DNA from: Seison nebaliae
Taxonomy: Eukaryota; Rotifera; Pararotatoria; Seisonacea; Seisonidae
NCBI GenBank assembly: GCA_023231475.1
Contig: JALJEE010002473.1
Coordinates: forward strand, 1 to 64,000
Length of the DNA: 64,000 nt
Reading direction: 5' to 3'
Under the pieces are notes generated by a model. The model was not told the DNA's origin. It saw nothing but the letters and a program-made list of their open reading frames with translations, and searched no databases. Numbering within the stretch: position 1 is the first letter of the stretch; every line of letters begins with the position of its first letter. Of this stretch, positions 47,473 through 59,342 are shown one piece after another. A program made the position numbers and the translations under genes.

Positions 47473-50400
47473 TTTAATTCTGATAAAATGAATGTGAAAA
47501 AATTATCATAATTCACATCGGATAATTGTTTGATACAAAACAACCGTTTTTGGTTTATGTTATAAAAATATTATGTTTATTTCGAAAATATATCATTAAA
47601 TTGACTTATTTATTTGATAGGAATTTTAAAGAAGGATTGATTGGCATTCGTCATTCATAATAATAATTCATGGGAGAATTGTGTCCATTTGGAAAATTGA
47701 ATTAATTTCTCGAATTTGATGAAGCAGATGAATGAAGAAAGATTGATTGAGAACTATAATATTCCCATATATAAAATGGAGAAGATTTATTATTTTTTTC
47801 TTATTCAATTTTTATAAGATTTCTTCAATTTCTTGTCAAATAGATTTGTCATACTCAAACTCTCTTTCGACGTCTATAATAGAATTATATGAAGAATTAA
47901 GGAATTGATTGCGAAATGGGAAGTCTAAATTAAAAATATTATTTTCGTCCGACACACAAAAAACAGAAAGACAATTTTTATGATGCATTTCCCATTTATT
48001 TGATTTCCATTACGGAATTGAATGAGAGAAAATTATTCTCCAATTCTATATGCCAATCCGATTCTTCTAAACGTAAGATTTCCGTATAGTTGTAATAATT
48101 AATATTCTCCCTAAACGGAAACATCATTGGAAACTTTCAAATTATTTTATGAAGTCATTATTAATTAATAACGATCAATTGAACTATTACGAAAAATTAT
48201 ACTTGAAAAATATATTAATAATTTTGAATTGATAAACAAGTCATTCGTTTGTTTTTGGGATGGAAATAAAAAACAAGAATAATTATCATTAATTAATTCC
48301 AGTTCAAGTCTTGATGAAACAATTTATTTGTTATTTATTTTCTTTGAATCTTGTTGTTAGAAAAGTTGGTTGATGGAAGAAATTGTATGAATGAATAATA
48401 TTAAAACTATAACATTCTATAACGGAAAGTAGGGAGAGAGGTATGATCTCTTATAAGAGGTGAGACTCATTTTATTTCAAGGAATTTTTGGATTGTATAT
48501 AAGATCATGGATAAGAAGGGATATATTTATATATAATACGATGAAATAAAAGTGGAAAATTGCTACGAATAATTTCTAGTTTTATTTACATGCATCATGA
48601 ACAATAAATTTTGTATGGAAATAATGTTAATTGAAAAGATTCTTTTCAAACGATTCATTTGAAACGAATTACTCCTCACAATCCGAATTTAATACGTAAG
48701 GAAAAAAGGAAACTTATTAGAGAATATTTAGTTAGAGAAGAATATTAACTACAATCGTTAGGATCATCGTCCATATGCAATTCACAAATTGGTTAATACA
48801 AAAATTCATTGTTGCCATTTGGATAATATTCTGTCATTGATTATCTCTCTCTTTTGAAGACACTTATCTTCGTATTACTTTACTCTAAAGTCCATCAGTC
48901 TATTGTCGAGCACTTTTCCAATTTGATCGGATGAATGATCAATTTTTCTTCCGTTTCCATTCATTTCTCTTTTATAATTCCATATATGCGATTCAGCTAA
49001 GTCTAATGATTCTATATGGACATTAATTTCAATAAAAGTAACAACAACAAAGAAATATTCTCAATGTCAATATTCCGATAACTTCTTTTCCGTTTACTCG
49101 GATAAGATATTCTTCATAATATCATAATATTATCACAATGGAAGATGCACTGATTATGAAGAGTGAATGGTCTACAGTGAATCTAACAAAATATATTATT
49201 ATGAAGGAAACTCATCCAATTTTAAAAATTATTTCCAATGCATTCTAGTTGCAGCATATTGATGTGGAAAATGTATGTTTCCATATATCTCCATTATGCG
49301 GAATTTCACTTAAGAATATTCTAAGAAGAAACCATAGACGATAGTCATAATGTATGGAAGAATATTTCATAAATGGAATGATCAGAATTTTCAAAAGACA
49401 CTTGGATAAATATTTACAAGAAATATATTCAAGTTGAATGGAGAATTGGTCGAACGTCCAACGAAAATTATTTAACATTTGGAGAAGAATTGAAGTTAAA
49501 TCTCTGAAAATCTCTTAATAACCATGAAACATTTATTAGATAACATTAGTCATTATTGTAAAAGGAGACCATTGAAAATGTTAACATGTTTAGTAGATTG
49601 AGAAATATACACATCAAATATTATGCTCTTCATGATTTCATTAGAGGATAAATAAAGAGCAGATTAGAATAGATTAAAACAACACTTCCTGCCAATGCAA
49701 CTAATTGTGTTAGAATTTGGTGATTGGGCAAATTCACTTGAAGAAATATCATTAAATAATTCTCGAATATTTCTCTCGTCACGACATTAATTTTGGAATA
49801 ATTATCTATTTTCACACCTCTCCACTATCGTTCAATAATTGTGATACGTTGTTTGACATCAATACCAATCCTTATTTATCTTTCTTTCATTTATGTCTCA
49901 CTAAATTTATAATCACATTTTTTCTCCTTGAACGACCTCATTCGAGCTGAAACATTGACTTCCTTCTTCATTCCACCATTCTTCCAACACATAAACAATA
50001 ATGCTAACATTCTATAAACTGAGATAATTATTGTCCAATAAATTTTTCATATACAATTGTTCAATATCAGAATTTATCAAATTAATATGTAAATATTTAT
50101 TAGTTAAAACAATGATGATTTTTATTAGGATTTTCCCATTCCAGTACCCAAGAACCAGAAGATTTAAGATCCAAGAAATATAACATTCAAGTACGTATTT
50201 AAGTTGATTTTCCTTTCAAATTGCACTCATTATGACTCTGTTGATAATAAATTTTGTGATGTTCACCAAGTGACATATTATGGTCCATTACAAAGTTATA
50301 TACATTATGAGCAGGGTCACAGTATGGGTAGATGCTTAGGAAAAATGGCCTCTTCTGATATTTTATTGAAATTAATCTTAATAGATGATATATTGCATTA

Positions 50401-51968
50401 TATGTGTTATTACATGACTATATAGTGAAAGTTTTGAAATTTCGAGCACAGAAAATTAATTACATTTCATAATCCTATAATTCTACTATTATTTATCTAT
50501 TACAAACTGACATTCAACTGATTGTCAAAACTGAAAATAAGTTTGAACCTTTGGAGGAGAATATGATGATAAGTTATATGTATGTCATATATTTGTCATC
50601 CAACTTAACTTACAAAGAATTTGAGATTGAGAAATTTAATTGTCGAAAGTATTTTGGACGGTCCTTTTTCGAAACAAACAGTTTGAACGCTTTATTGGAA
50701 CAAATTTGATAATGGTAAGTATTCAGCAAAAAATACATTAACCGATGCGGTTCTGCATAATTCGTGAATGATATGAATGTGTTAAATCAGATGGTTATTA
50801 CGAAGAACACAATATATAAATGAAGCAGGATAGTCATTTTGGAGGTATCCGAAAGATTGAAAGACTCATAGTTCGTTCTATATAATTGGTATTTTATTAT
50901 GCGTATTTTAAATTATTGGTCAATAGCATTTCAAAATTCATATCAAAATTTAATAGGTCTAAAATATCTGTAGGGCAATTGATGAATGAAAAATAGAAAA
51001 TCACGACGTTGATCGTTAGAAATAAGTTGAAACCATCATAGTATATGATTTTTAAGATAGTCGTGAACCAAATAATCAATGAAAATTTGATCTACCAATT
51101 CTCTACCTTACATTATACAACCGAGTACCTTTGGAGAAAGTATAGGTATTAGATATTTGAGAAAAAATTCTATGGTTCCGAAATGGAGAATTAAATTAAC
51201 ATCCTTATTAATATTGAAGTCTCTCGACCCAGATTCGTTCTCTTCCACTTGTCCACATGATTAGTTAAATAGTGATTTATTTTAAACATCATTCTGTAAG
51301 CATTTCAATAACGCAATTAATATCTGACGAAAAGAAAGCTAGCAATACATCCATAAAATATATTATGAATTGGATTTCTCATTTCTACACACGGTGAGAT
51401 TAAATAACATAAAAGAAGAATAAGAGAGTTAAATATCTATATCTATTAACTATTATAAAGAGTGGGTTTATTATGGTTATTATTAATCACGAACGATTGA
51501 GGTAGTGAGTTTTTTATTCTATAAGCGGGTTATTTTTGAAATATTCTTGATAGAATTTGATAGTTAAATGAATTGATAGTTCCATTTAACTATCGAAGTT
51601 AATGGATTTTTATCCGAAAATATCCGTCTTTAGCAAAACTTGTGTAGTGAAATTTAATGCATCTTTTTTGCATATTAAATAACCGTTTCTTTTATCCTTG
51701 AATTAGAGAATTATGAATTGAGAATGATTTATGGTTTACGAACTACATCATCAGAGATGATGATATAATGTGCCAGGTAAATTTATATCCACTGTCCGAT
51801 ACCTGTCATGTCAATGTGAAAATGATAATTTGTGGATTGAGCGTTAGTTTACTAATTTCATACTAATTGTAAATTAGTTGTTCGGGATTATCATTATAAA
51901 AGACAAAAAGTTTTAAATAAAAGGCCTTCTCGTTAATCAGAAGATTTACAGATTTCCTTTTATAAGTC
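47473..51968. other. Long gene-poor interval
   Basis: No complete gene found. Coding-like fragments include 50140-50190 and 50204-50425 on the plus strand (CDVHQVTYYGPLQSYIHYEQ) and minus-strand ORFs at 49478-49245 and 49815-49630. They have no recognised domain and could not be joined convincingly. May be decayed genes. Confidence 0.3.
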
Positions 51969-52381
51969 ATGACTAGGAAAAGTGTCTATGTTCTTCGAAT
52001 GTTGAAGAAGGGTTGCACAAATCGCCCATTTTTCATCATCACAGCATCATATGCACCGAAGAATTCGCCGGAAATAAAAGACATCGAACAAGTTTATTTT
52101 CCGTTGATGAAAAGAGATTATATTTGTTAATTAAGTTGGGAACATATGATCCGATGACGAATAAATATGGCGAGAAATTAACCGCATTGAATTATGATCG
52201 AATAAAAAATTGGATTTGTAAAGGAGCAATTCCCACAAAACCAGTCGCTCGATTATTAGGTTAACTATTATTTTTATAAAGAAAATTTTATTAGATTTAA
52301 ATTTAAGGTCTTAGTGGTTTCACATCAATTCATCCAACCACACGTTTAGCTTCATATTTGCATGAAGTGAATCTGGATTAA
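51969..52381 (+). CDS. MRPS16: Mitochondrial ribosomal protein bS16m
   Basis: Small mitoribosomal subunit protein. Exons 51969-52091, 52136-52259 and 52308-52381 join to 106 aa. The family pattern is clear: VLRMLKKGCTNRPFFIITAS at the start, then QLGTYDPM...YGEKLTALNYDRIKNWICKGAIPTKPVARLLG, and LSGFTSIHPTTR. Introns are 44 and 48 nt, both starting GTT; without removing the first the frame breaks. The last base of the TAA is 52381, and the stop overlaps the stop of USP5 on the other strand by two bases. Its AATAAA at 52413-52418 lies inside the USP5 coding region. Confidence 0.9.
52287..52292 (-). terminator. Candidate poly(A) signal of USP5
   Basis: AATAAA on the minus strand 86 nt past the USP5 stop; it falls within intron 2 of MRPS16. 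Confidence 0.4.
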
Positions 52382-54852
52382 TTTCGAAAATTATATGATT
52401 TGTTTTTGTATAAATAAAGATATCCATATTCGATTGGTGGTTTCTTACTAATGGCGATGTTCTCGTCGTTACAAATAATCCATTTATTATTACCATTAAA
52501 TTGATCGAGATGATGAGTGACATAATGACCAGAATGACATGATTCTCCCACATGAGAGACGAATCCTAAGAGTTCATATTCTGAAGATAAATTATCAATT
52601 TTCACATCATTCATATCACTTTCTTTCTCTTGTTGAATCAGATGTTTCTTATGATCATTATCTAAATGTTGATAATAATGAAGGAATTGATCAGTTGAAA
52701 AATTATTATCGAAACGTTTCATAATTCCAAGGACGAGTGAGAAAGCATCGGGTTCCTTTTCAGCGATTAAATTGAAGAATTCATTCAATTTTATTTCATC
52801 AACTCCTCTCTTTTCTCCTTCAGATTTTTTCCCTGATTTTTTCACTAATTCAAATTCTTTCATTAAACTATCATCATCCATATTCATCAATAGATAATTG
52901 GTGGCCTCTTCCATTTGTTGTTCTTTTTCCTTTCCATTGCATGATTTGTATAAACTCCATTTACATTGATTCTCTCCAAATCCCATTCCCATCATTTGTT
53001 CAAGAATTGAATTGTTAAATCGGAACGGCATTTCACCCAACACTTCTTCCGATGATTCTACAACAACTTCATTTTCTTCTCGTTTCAATTGAAAATTTCC
53101 CAAATTTAATGTTTGTGGCATTTTAATTGGATTTACTAATTTCATCGGTTCATATCTGTCATTCATTGTAAATCGACCAATTTGTATCCAAAGATATGGT
53201 GGAAATGATTTTAATGATTCTTTCACATATGCCTCATTCAATTCTGGATGTTTTGGATGTCGATATTCGATCAATTCCGTTTTTGTCCAATTATTCAATA
53301 ATGATGTAAAATCGATTTCTTCATTTTTATCTTTCTTCAAATAAATATGTGAAACGGGAATTTGGAGAATATATTCATCCTGCATTCTCTCCACCACATT
53401 ATCATTTCTCCATTTGAATTTCTTGCAAGTTTTGAACGAGAATAATTTACTAATAAAATTGAAAAGTTTCGATTGGGAATCCTTGAAGAGATTACAGAGA
53501 TAAAGAAAAAATTCCGCTGAATCTTGTTGTTTTTTCGAACTGAATTCATCATGATTCTTCACGAGAACTTGACGAAAAATTGCCGGACGAATCGATTCAT
53601 ATTCGCCACTAGCCATTCCATTGAATAATTTCAAAAATTGAAATGGTAAATCATCGACGAATTGGAATGATTCCGAATAATTGATTAAATGATCAACATA
53701 ATCATATTTAGACCATTTTAATCGTTCCTCTTTACACAAAACTGACGAAATGAGAAGTTGGAGAATTGAATTGATATAACATGAATTTCCCAAATTATCT
53801 AATCCTGTCAAATGTTTCCCACTCACTCGTTCCAATTCTTCATTCTTCTCACAAATTCTCTTATATTCATCACCATATTTTTTATTTAATTCAATTTCCA
53901 TTTCCACCGTCGTCTTTTCCATCTTCTTGAAATTTTTCCGATCAATTCCAAGTCGTTCAAGATTCTTATCTAAATGTCGATATCTCACAAAATTATCTTC
54001 TCCATAACTGTAAACTTCTGATTGTGTATCAGTCAACGTTCCCAATTTGACGACTAACGGATATTTTTTGTTTGTATTCTTATAATGAAGAAGGGCATGA
54101 TTATTTCCAGTTGGTATCATATCTGATGGATTTGTTGTAGTACTAGCAGCAATTCCATTATTCCTCCCACAACCAATACTTCCATCTGATAAATTTAACC
54201 ATAAATTACTTCTTAATTCACAATCGGCACATTTCAAATTTGCCAAATCTAAAGAATAATTTTTGGGAATATTAAACAATAAATTTTCAGAGAAAACTGA
54301 CTCCTGGATAATCTCTCCATCCCAAATACTATTCAATTGACTATTCGCTTTCTCTTCAATACTTTCAATCAACGATTGATGTTCCAGAATCGAATTGACA
54401 CTATCTCTCATCAATTCCGTTACTCCTTCTCCGAAATTCTTTTCCACAAGACAAATGTCTTTAGGCGATTTTAAGAATGAGCGTTGATTCAAAAATATTT
54501 TCTTTTTCAATTTCCCTTTCTCAATAAATACCAATTCTCGAAATTCGGTCAATTCGAATGAATTGGAAGAAAATCCACCAACAACACCAATCGCCAATCG
54601 GTTGATGGATTCACCTTCCGATTTATCAATCGGTTTCTTTACCTGATACAAGTGAAGGAAAACATCACTCCCACTAATTTCTCCATAATTAAACAAAAAT
54701 TGCACCCTAATCGCATGAAACGTTTTTAAACTCACAAATATCCCCATAGGTTTAACGACGGAGTCGAACGTTAAAAAACATTCATTCCGACACACCGAAT
54801 CATTTCTTCTCGCAACTCGAACATTCTTATCAACTGAATTACTTATTTCCAT
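52378..54852 (-). CDS. USP5: Ubiquitin-specific protease 5/13 (isopeptidase T)
   Basis: Disassembles free polyubiquitin chains, recognising the free ubiquitin C-terminus. One exon, 824 aa, in USP5 order: an N-terminal variant UBP zinc-finger region, ZnF-UBP (Cys208-Ala-Asp-Cys211, Cys228, His252), the Cys box GLDNLGNSCYINSILQLL with catalytic Cys358, a UBA domain (EQMMGMGFGENQCKWSLY...ATNYLLMNMDD), and the His box (SCHSGHYVTHH). Only one clear UBA is visible; the second, normally just after, is reduced to a low-similarity stretch (EIKLNEFFNLIAEKEPDAF). The lack of introns in 2.5 kb contrasts with its neighbours. Convergent with MRPS16 with overlapping stops; divergent from SNRPD3. Confidence 0.93.
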   Translation of the reverse strand: MEISNSVDKNVRVARRNDSVCRNECFLTFDSVVKPMGIFVSLKTFHAIRVQFLFNYGEISGSDVFLHLYQVKKPIDKSEGESINRLAIGVVGGFSSNSFELTEFRELVFIEKGKLKKKIFLNQRSFLKSPKDICLVEKNFGEGVTELMRDSVNSILEHQSLIESIEEKANSQLNSIWDGEIIQESVFSENLLFNIPKNYSLDLANLKCADCELRSNLWLNLSDGSIGCGRNNGIAASTTTNPSDMIPTGNNHALLHYKNTNKKYPLVVKLGTLTDTQSEVYSYGEDNFVRYRHLDKNLERLGIDRKNFKKMEKTTVEMEIELNKKYGDEYKRICEKNEELERVSGKHLTGLDNLGNSCYINSILQLLISSVLCKEERLKWSKYDYVDHLINYSESFQFVDDLPFQFLKLFNGMASGEYESIRPAIFRQVLVKNHDEFSSKKQQDSAEFFLYLCNLFKDSQSKLFNFISKLFSFKTCKKFKWRNDNVVERMQDEYILQIPVSHIYLKKDKNEEIDFTSLLNNWTKTELIEYRHPKHPELNEAYVKESLKSFPPYLWIQIGRFTMNDRYEPMKLVNPIKMPQTLNLGNFQLKREENEVVVESSEEVLGEMPFRFNNSILEQMMGMGFGENQCKWSLYKSCNGKEKEQQMEEATNYLLMNMDDDSLMKEFELVKKSGKKSEGEKRGVDEIKLNEFFNLIAEKEPDAFSLVLGIMKRFDNNFSTDQFLHYYQHLDNDHKKHLIQQEKESDMNDVKIDNLSSEYELLGFVSHVGESCHSGHYVTHHLDQFNGNNKWIICNDENIAISKKPPIEYGYLYLYKNKSYNFRN
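52413..52418 (+). terminator. Candidate poly(A) signal of MRPS16
   Basis: AATAAA 32 nt past the MRPS16 stop, inside the antisense USP5 reading frame. Confidence 0.5.
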
Positions 54853-55299
54853 TTTAACAATTTCTCCAATTTCAATTAACTAATTAAAAGTTCTTCAAAA
54901 AATTCTTTCACAATTTCTATTACAACAATTTCTTTCCAATTCGAATGAATGAGAAAAAAGCATATCTTTCAAAATTCAATTTCTTTTTTGTTCATAATCC
55001 TTTTTAGGCAATCATTTAATTTCAATTTCCATTTAAATTTTCAGCGTTTCTTCACTATTTAATTTTTTAAATTAAATTTTCATTTTTTTAAAATATATTA
55101 AAACAATTCCATGTAGTGAATAATTAATAATTTATCTGTCATTCTCTATCAAATTATTCAATTGAAGGTGAACTTAATATTTGTTCATTTTTTTTTAAAA
55201 GAATAAAATTAAATTTATTTGAATCTTTTTCAAAGTTTCAGCTTAATTTCCCCAACTCATAATTTCTTCCCACTTAAAATCGTTCGAAAAACGTGAGAA
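54853..55299. other. Divergent promoter between USP5 and SNRPD3
   Basis: About 450 nt, very AT-rich. No specific motif recognised. Confidence 0.45.
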
Positions 55300-55662
55300 A
55301 TGTCTATCGGCGTTCCAATTAAAGTATTGCATGAAGCGGAGGGTCATGTTATAACATTGGAAACGGTTCTGGGTGAAGTTTATCGGGGGAAATTGATAGA
55401 AGCAGAAGATAACATGAATTGTCAAATGAGTGACATAACTGTCACTTATCGAGATGGTAAAAGTGGAAGATTGGAAACGGTTTATATTCGGGGATCAAAG
55501 ATTCGATTTTTCGTTCTGCCCGATATGTTAAAGAATGCACCAATGTTCAAAAACATACGAGGAGTAAAGAATGGTGGGAGAGGTAAAGCGGGATTGATGA
55601 GAGGAGGACCACCGAACAAAACATCGAAACGTGGTCGTGGTAATGTGTACATTCGTCCTTAA
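55300..55662 (+). CDS. SNRPD3: Small nuclear ribonucleoprotein Sm D3
   Basis: Core spliceosomal protein, one of seven Sm proteins that ring U1, U2, U4 and U5 snRNAs. Single exon, 120 aa. Sm1 motif: [37 protein letters not shown]; Sm2 motif: [17 protein letters not shown]; both are intact. The tail has RG-type residues ([24 protein letters not shown]), usual targets of arginine methylation. Length and ends match D3. Divergent from USP5. Confidence 0.96.
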   Translation: MSIGVPIKVLHEAEGHVITLETVLGEVYRGKLIEAEDNMNCQMSDITVTYRDGKSGRLETVYIRGSKIRFFVLPDMLKNAPMFKNIRGVKNGGRGKAGLMRGGPPNKTSKRGRGNVYIRP

Positions 55663-56073
55663 CATTCATGAACATTAACGACTGATAATGAATTTATGAA
55701 ATGGATTTAATCATCAATTTCTTCACAATTAACAACAAAGGAACTAAATAATTTTCTTTGTTTTTTTCCCATAAAAACACGTTGTCCATATCAATGAATA
55801 ATTTATTATTATTAAAACGAGAAGAATCTGTTATATAAACATTATTTTCTTTTTTTTATTTGTATAAAATCTTTATTGAAATAATTATTATAATAATCTC
55901 TTTCTCTCGTCTCTTTCTCGTCAATTCTTCTTATTTGTCTATGAGAAATAAGTAAATTAATTTCTAAAATTTCACTTTATAAAAATTTTTTTTTTCTCTC
56001 TCATAAAACTTCATCATTTTAACTTACTTGTTAAATTTAACTATTCTCATAATTGTCAGTCAATTGTAGGAGG
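55663..56073. other. Intergenic, no gene seen
   Basis: AT-rich, 411 nt, between SNRPD3 and the epimerase gene on the same strand. Confidence 0.4.
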
Positions 56074-57119
56074 ATGGATTCCAATCAGATAAAATTATCA
56101 TTTAATCAGCAGAACAATGTGACAGTTCATTTGTTTGGTGCAAGTGTCATTTCTTGGAGGGTGAATGGAAAAGAACGATTATTTTTGAGGTTTCTTTTAT
56201 TACTTTTTATTAAGAAATTGAAATAATTTAGTGAGAAAACCAATTTAAAAAATTTTTCACAAGCGTTTCGTGGCGGTATTCCGATTGTATTTCGTTAATA
56301 TTCTCTTATCTTCAAAATTTATCATTAAACTTATCAGCTCATTTTAACATGTGGGATGACGGTAAACCGAAACATGGATTTGCCAGAATTTCATTCTGGA
56401 AATATGAGGGAATAGTAAAAGGAAATGATTTCATCAAAGGAACATTTACTCTAAAGGACACGGAAGAAACGAATAAATATTTTGATTTCAGGTCCATAAT
56501 TTTTTTTAGATTTCTATAAAATTTGATGTGACATTTGAAGATTTCAATTGAAATATAATGTATTTGTTGGAAATAATTCATTGAAATGTGAAATGATTAT
56601 AGAAAATAATGGAGATAATGAAATGCCATATCATTTCCTTTTTCACAATTATTTCAAATTGGATGATATGAAGACGATGAAGATTATCGGATTACAACAT
56701 CAATCTTATACTGAGAAAGTTTTCGTTTTTAACGTTCAATATCAAAAACTCTTGTTATGATTGTTTAGTATGGGTCGATGGAGAATACGAAAAAAGATAT
56801 TGATGAAAATGAATTCTTCTCATTACCAACGGAAAAATTTAAAGGATCTGATCGAATTTACGATGATCATAGAAAAGCGGTCCAATATCATAATGCTGGT
56901 TCGGTATTGACAGTCAATCGGACTAATTTAAATACGATCGGTTAACATTTCACATGAGGAGAAAAAGTTTTTCAATATTTTTAAGTTATCTGGAATCCAT
57001 GGACGAAATTGGAAGAATATGAGAATTTCATTTGTATCGAACCGGGAGATGTTACCAGAAAAAATTTATTAGGAAAACGTCAATCTGTCACTCATATACA
57101 ATCATTAGAAATTAAATGA
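56074..57119 (+). CDS. Glucose-6-phosphate 1-epimerase family protein
   Basis: Aldose 1-epimerase (mutarotase) superfamily; expected to interconvert alpha and beta glucose 6-phosphate in the cytosol. Six exons (56074-56189, 56232-56293, 56338-56491, 56541-56718, 56769-56940, 56986-57119) give 271 aa, normal for the family. Visible family features are LFGASVISWRVNGKERLFLS, FRGGIPIVFPHFN with PKHGFAR carrying the catalytic His, VIWNPW, and CIEPG near the C-terminus with the catalytic Glu. Introns of 42-50 nt; four of five start GTT. The reading frame is closed in every single exon, so the gene is easily missed by ORF search. Confidence 0.9.
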
Positions 57120-57456
57120 TTCGGTTAAGAAAAAATGGAAATAGATAGAAGAATAGTTTAATTGTAGAAGATTTTAAATAAATTTTATGAAAATTTTAAT
57201 TAAATAAAAATTAATTATTTTAAGCTATTTATTGAAAATGTGAAATTGTGATGAATAAAGAAAAATGATGATGATGAGAGTGAATAACAAAAAATATTGA
57301 ATTTTCCCATCCTATTGTTGCATTTGAATGACAAGGAATATGTACGAATAATTGTAAGAATGGAGAGTGCATAGAAATAAGGAGATTAAATTAACAATTA
57401 AAAAAGGAAAAAAACTACTTAATTTCTACTTGGATTTTCAATTTAATTTACCAATA
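57120..57456. other. Intergenic and 5' region of RCAN gene
   Basis: 337 nt. An in-frame GTG at 57367 precedes the first ATG but is not a likely start. Confidence 0.4.
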
Positions 57457-58596
57457 ATGAATATGGATATTGAAGAGGACGTCGATAAAATGGAGGAATT
57501 AGATGATGGAGGAGATGTTAAACAAATGCAAGGATTAGCTTTGAGAGATGATGATGAGAAGAATGATTTAAACGAATTGAAAGAAATGCTCAAAAATGAT
57601 ATCACTATGAATCATATGGAGGAAAATGGAATTGATGAAAACAATAATAATAATAGTAACATTGAAATTCCTGTTAATCAAATGGAAAACGAATTGACAA
57701 TCGATGAATTTTCTGCATTACAATCTACCAATGATCAGCAGGAGATCGCTCAAACATTAAAAAATCGTGTTCCGACGAGAAGACCATCATTGGAATCGAT
57801 TGATCCAAAGAATACAACGAAAAATGAGGAATTGGAGGAAGAAAAGAAGAAATTGGAGGAAATGGCAAAAAGGAAAAAGTTGAAAAAGAATCGACAAGCA
57901 AATGAGAAAAAAGGAACGAAAAAATTTTTTCGTGCAATTGAACAAATTCGCACAGCACGACCTGATTTATTTGATAAGAATGACGTTGAAGAGAATGAAC
58001 TTTCTGCTACTGATTCGGAAGAGATTGAAGATGAATTACCAACATCAATTCTCTTTTCGAATATTCCCGAAACTCTCTTCGACGACCAATCGAAAAAAGA
58101 GAATTTTCAACGTGATCTCTCCATTTACGAGAAAGAGCCACCGGTTTTCTTATTTTTGAAAAGTTTCGACCGAATTCGAATAACTTATCAAGAACCTGAA
58201 TCAGCCAGATCAGCTCAAATTGATTGGAATGGAAAAAAGTTGTATGGATCAACTTTACACTGTTTCTTTCAACTTCCCATTTTTACCAGAATTTTAGCAA
58301 ACTCTTCCAAATTTCTTTTACCTCCACCACCTGAAAAACAATTTCTTATATCACCTCCAGCTTCCCCACCAATGGGATGGAAACAAGGTTTGGAAGAACC
58401 TCCAATTATTAATAATGATCTTATTGCTTTGTTGAACAACATGAAGAGTAAGGAACCTTTGGAAATCGAACCAACTGTACCAAATGTTCCTAAAATAGTC
58501 CTACATCCTTGTACTGATGACATTGATAGTGAAGACGTATCATTATCTATCGATTCATCCACTGCTTTTATTGACAACAATGAACAACAACAATAA
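57457..58596 (+). CDS. RCAN: Regulator of calcineurin (calcipressin) with long N-terminus
   Basis: Binds and modulates the phosphatase calcineurin. Single exon, 379 aa from the first ATG. The RCAN core is at about residues 195-379: ILFSNIPETLFDD and FLFLKSFDRIRITYQEPESA (RRM-like fold), LHCFFQ, then KQFLISPPASPPMGW, the RCAN signature with its Ser-Pro phosphosites, and the calcineurin-docking end PKIVLHPCTDD. The core matches known RCANs, which are about 200 residues long. Ours has roughly 190 extra N-terminal residues, acidic and charged with a Lys-rich helix, which I do not recognise. The extension may be a lineage-specific addition or fusion. Confidence 0.88.
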   Translation: MNMDIEEDVDKMEELDDGGDVKQMQGLALRDDDEKNDLNELKEMLKNDITMNHMEENGIDENNNNNSNIEIPVNQMENELTIDEFSALQSTNDQQEIAQTLKNRVPTRRPSLESIDPKNTTKNEELEEEKKKLEEMAKRKKLKKNRQANEKKGTKKFFRAIEQIRTARPDLFDKNDVEENELSATDSEEIEDELPTSILFSNIPETLFDDQSKKENFQRDLSIYEKEPPVFLFLKSFDRIRITYQEPESARSAQIDWNGKKLYGSTLHCFFQLPIFTRILANSSKFLLPPPPEKQFLISPPASPPMGWKQGLEEPPIINNDLIALLNNMKSKEPLEIEPTVPNVPKIVLHPCTDDIDSEDVSLSIDSSTAFIDNNEQQQ

Positions 58597-59342
58597 TAAT
58601 TCACATCTCACATTCTATAAATGTTCTTTTTAACTTTTAATTTCACAATCGAAAAAGAACATTGAGAATAACAAATATTTCTAATCAAACATATAATTAT
58701 ATCATCTTCCAATTTTGATAAATGCTCTTTCATTACAAATGAAGTTCTTTTCTCCTTATCAAAAAATCTTCCTTCAAAAATTCGAATATTCTTAATATTT
58801 GAATAATTTAATATTTTATGAAGAAAAAAAGAAACTATTCAACATTTAAATAAAATGTGACACATTTCAAAATTGAAATTAACTTTAACACATTTATAGA
58901 AATTCTTGAAATTTGAATTTTAAAAGCCAAACTTTTAAATTTTTTTCCTCATAAAAATAATAAAACTTATTAGCTTTTCGATTGAAGGAATGATGATGTT
59001 ATTTCAATTTTAAATACACGCTTCTCTCACAAACAACAAGAACGTTCTCGGTCACTTTGGAAGTTATATTTTGATTCAATGATATGAATATTTTCATAAG
59101 TTGTATCTTTCAATTATCCCAATTTAGAGAAGGACTAATTCTCAATTATAAAACGTTAGTTATTTCTATTCGATTCTTATTGCTCCTTAATTTTATGATG
59201 ATATAAATATTGCGAGTATGAGTTTTATGATTACATACCTATTTCCTTATCTACATTGTCTGATGGAAAATATTCCAATTGATGAGATTGATCTTCGAAT
59301 GAATTCGATAAATTCTTAATATATTTTTCCTTTATTTTCAAG
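58597..59342. other. Intergenic, no gene seen
   Basis: AT-rich. TTTTCAAG ends directly at the RPL21 ATG (AG at 59341-59342), a plausible trans-splice acceptor. Confidence 0.4.

Noticed and set aside
57367-57456. GTG start adding 30 residues to RCAN
   Set aside because: GTG initiation is not expected; the ATG at 57457 is used instead.
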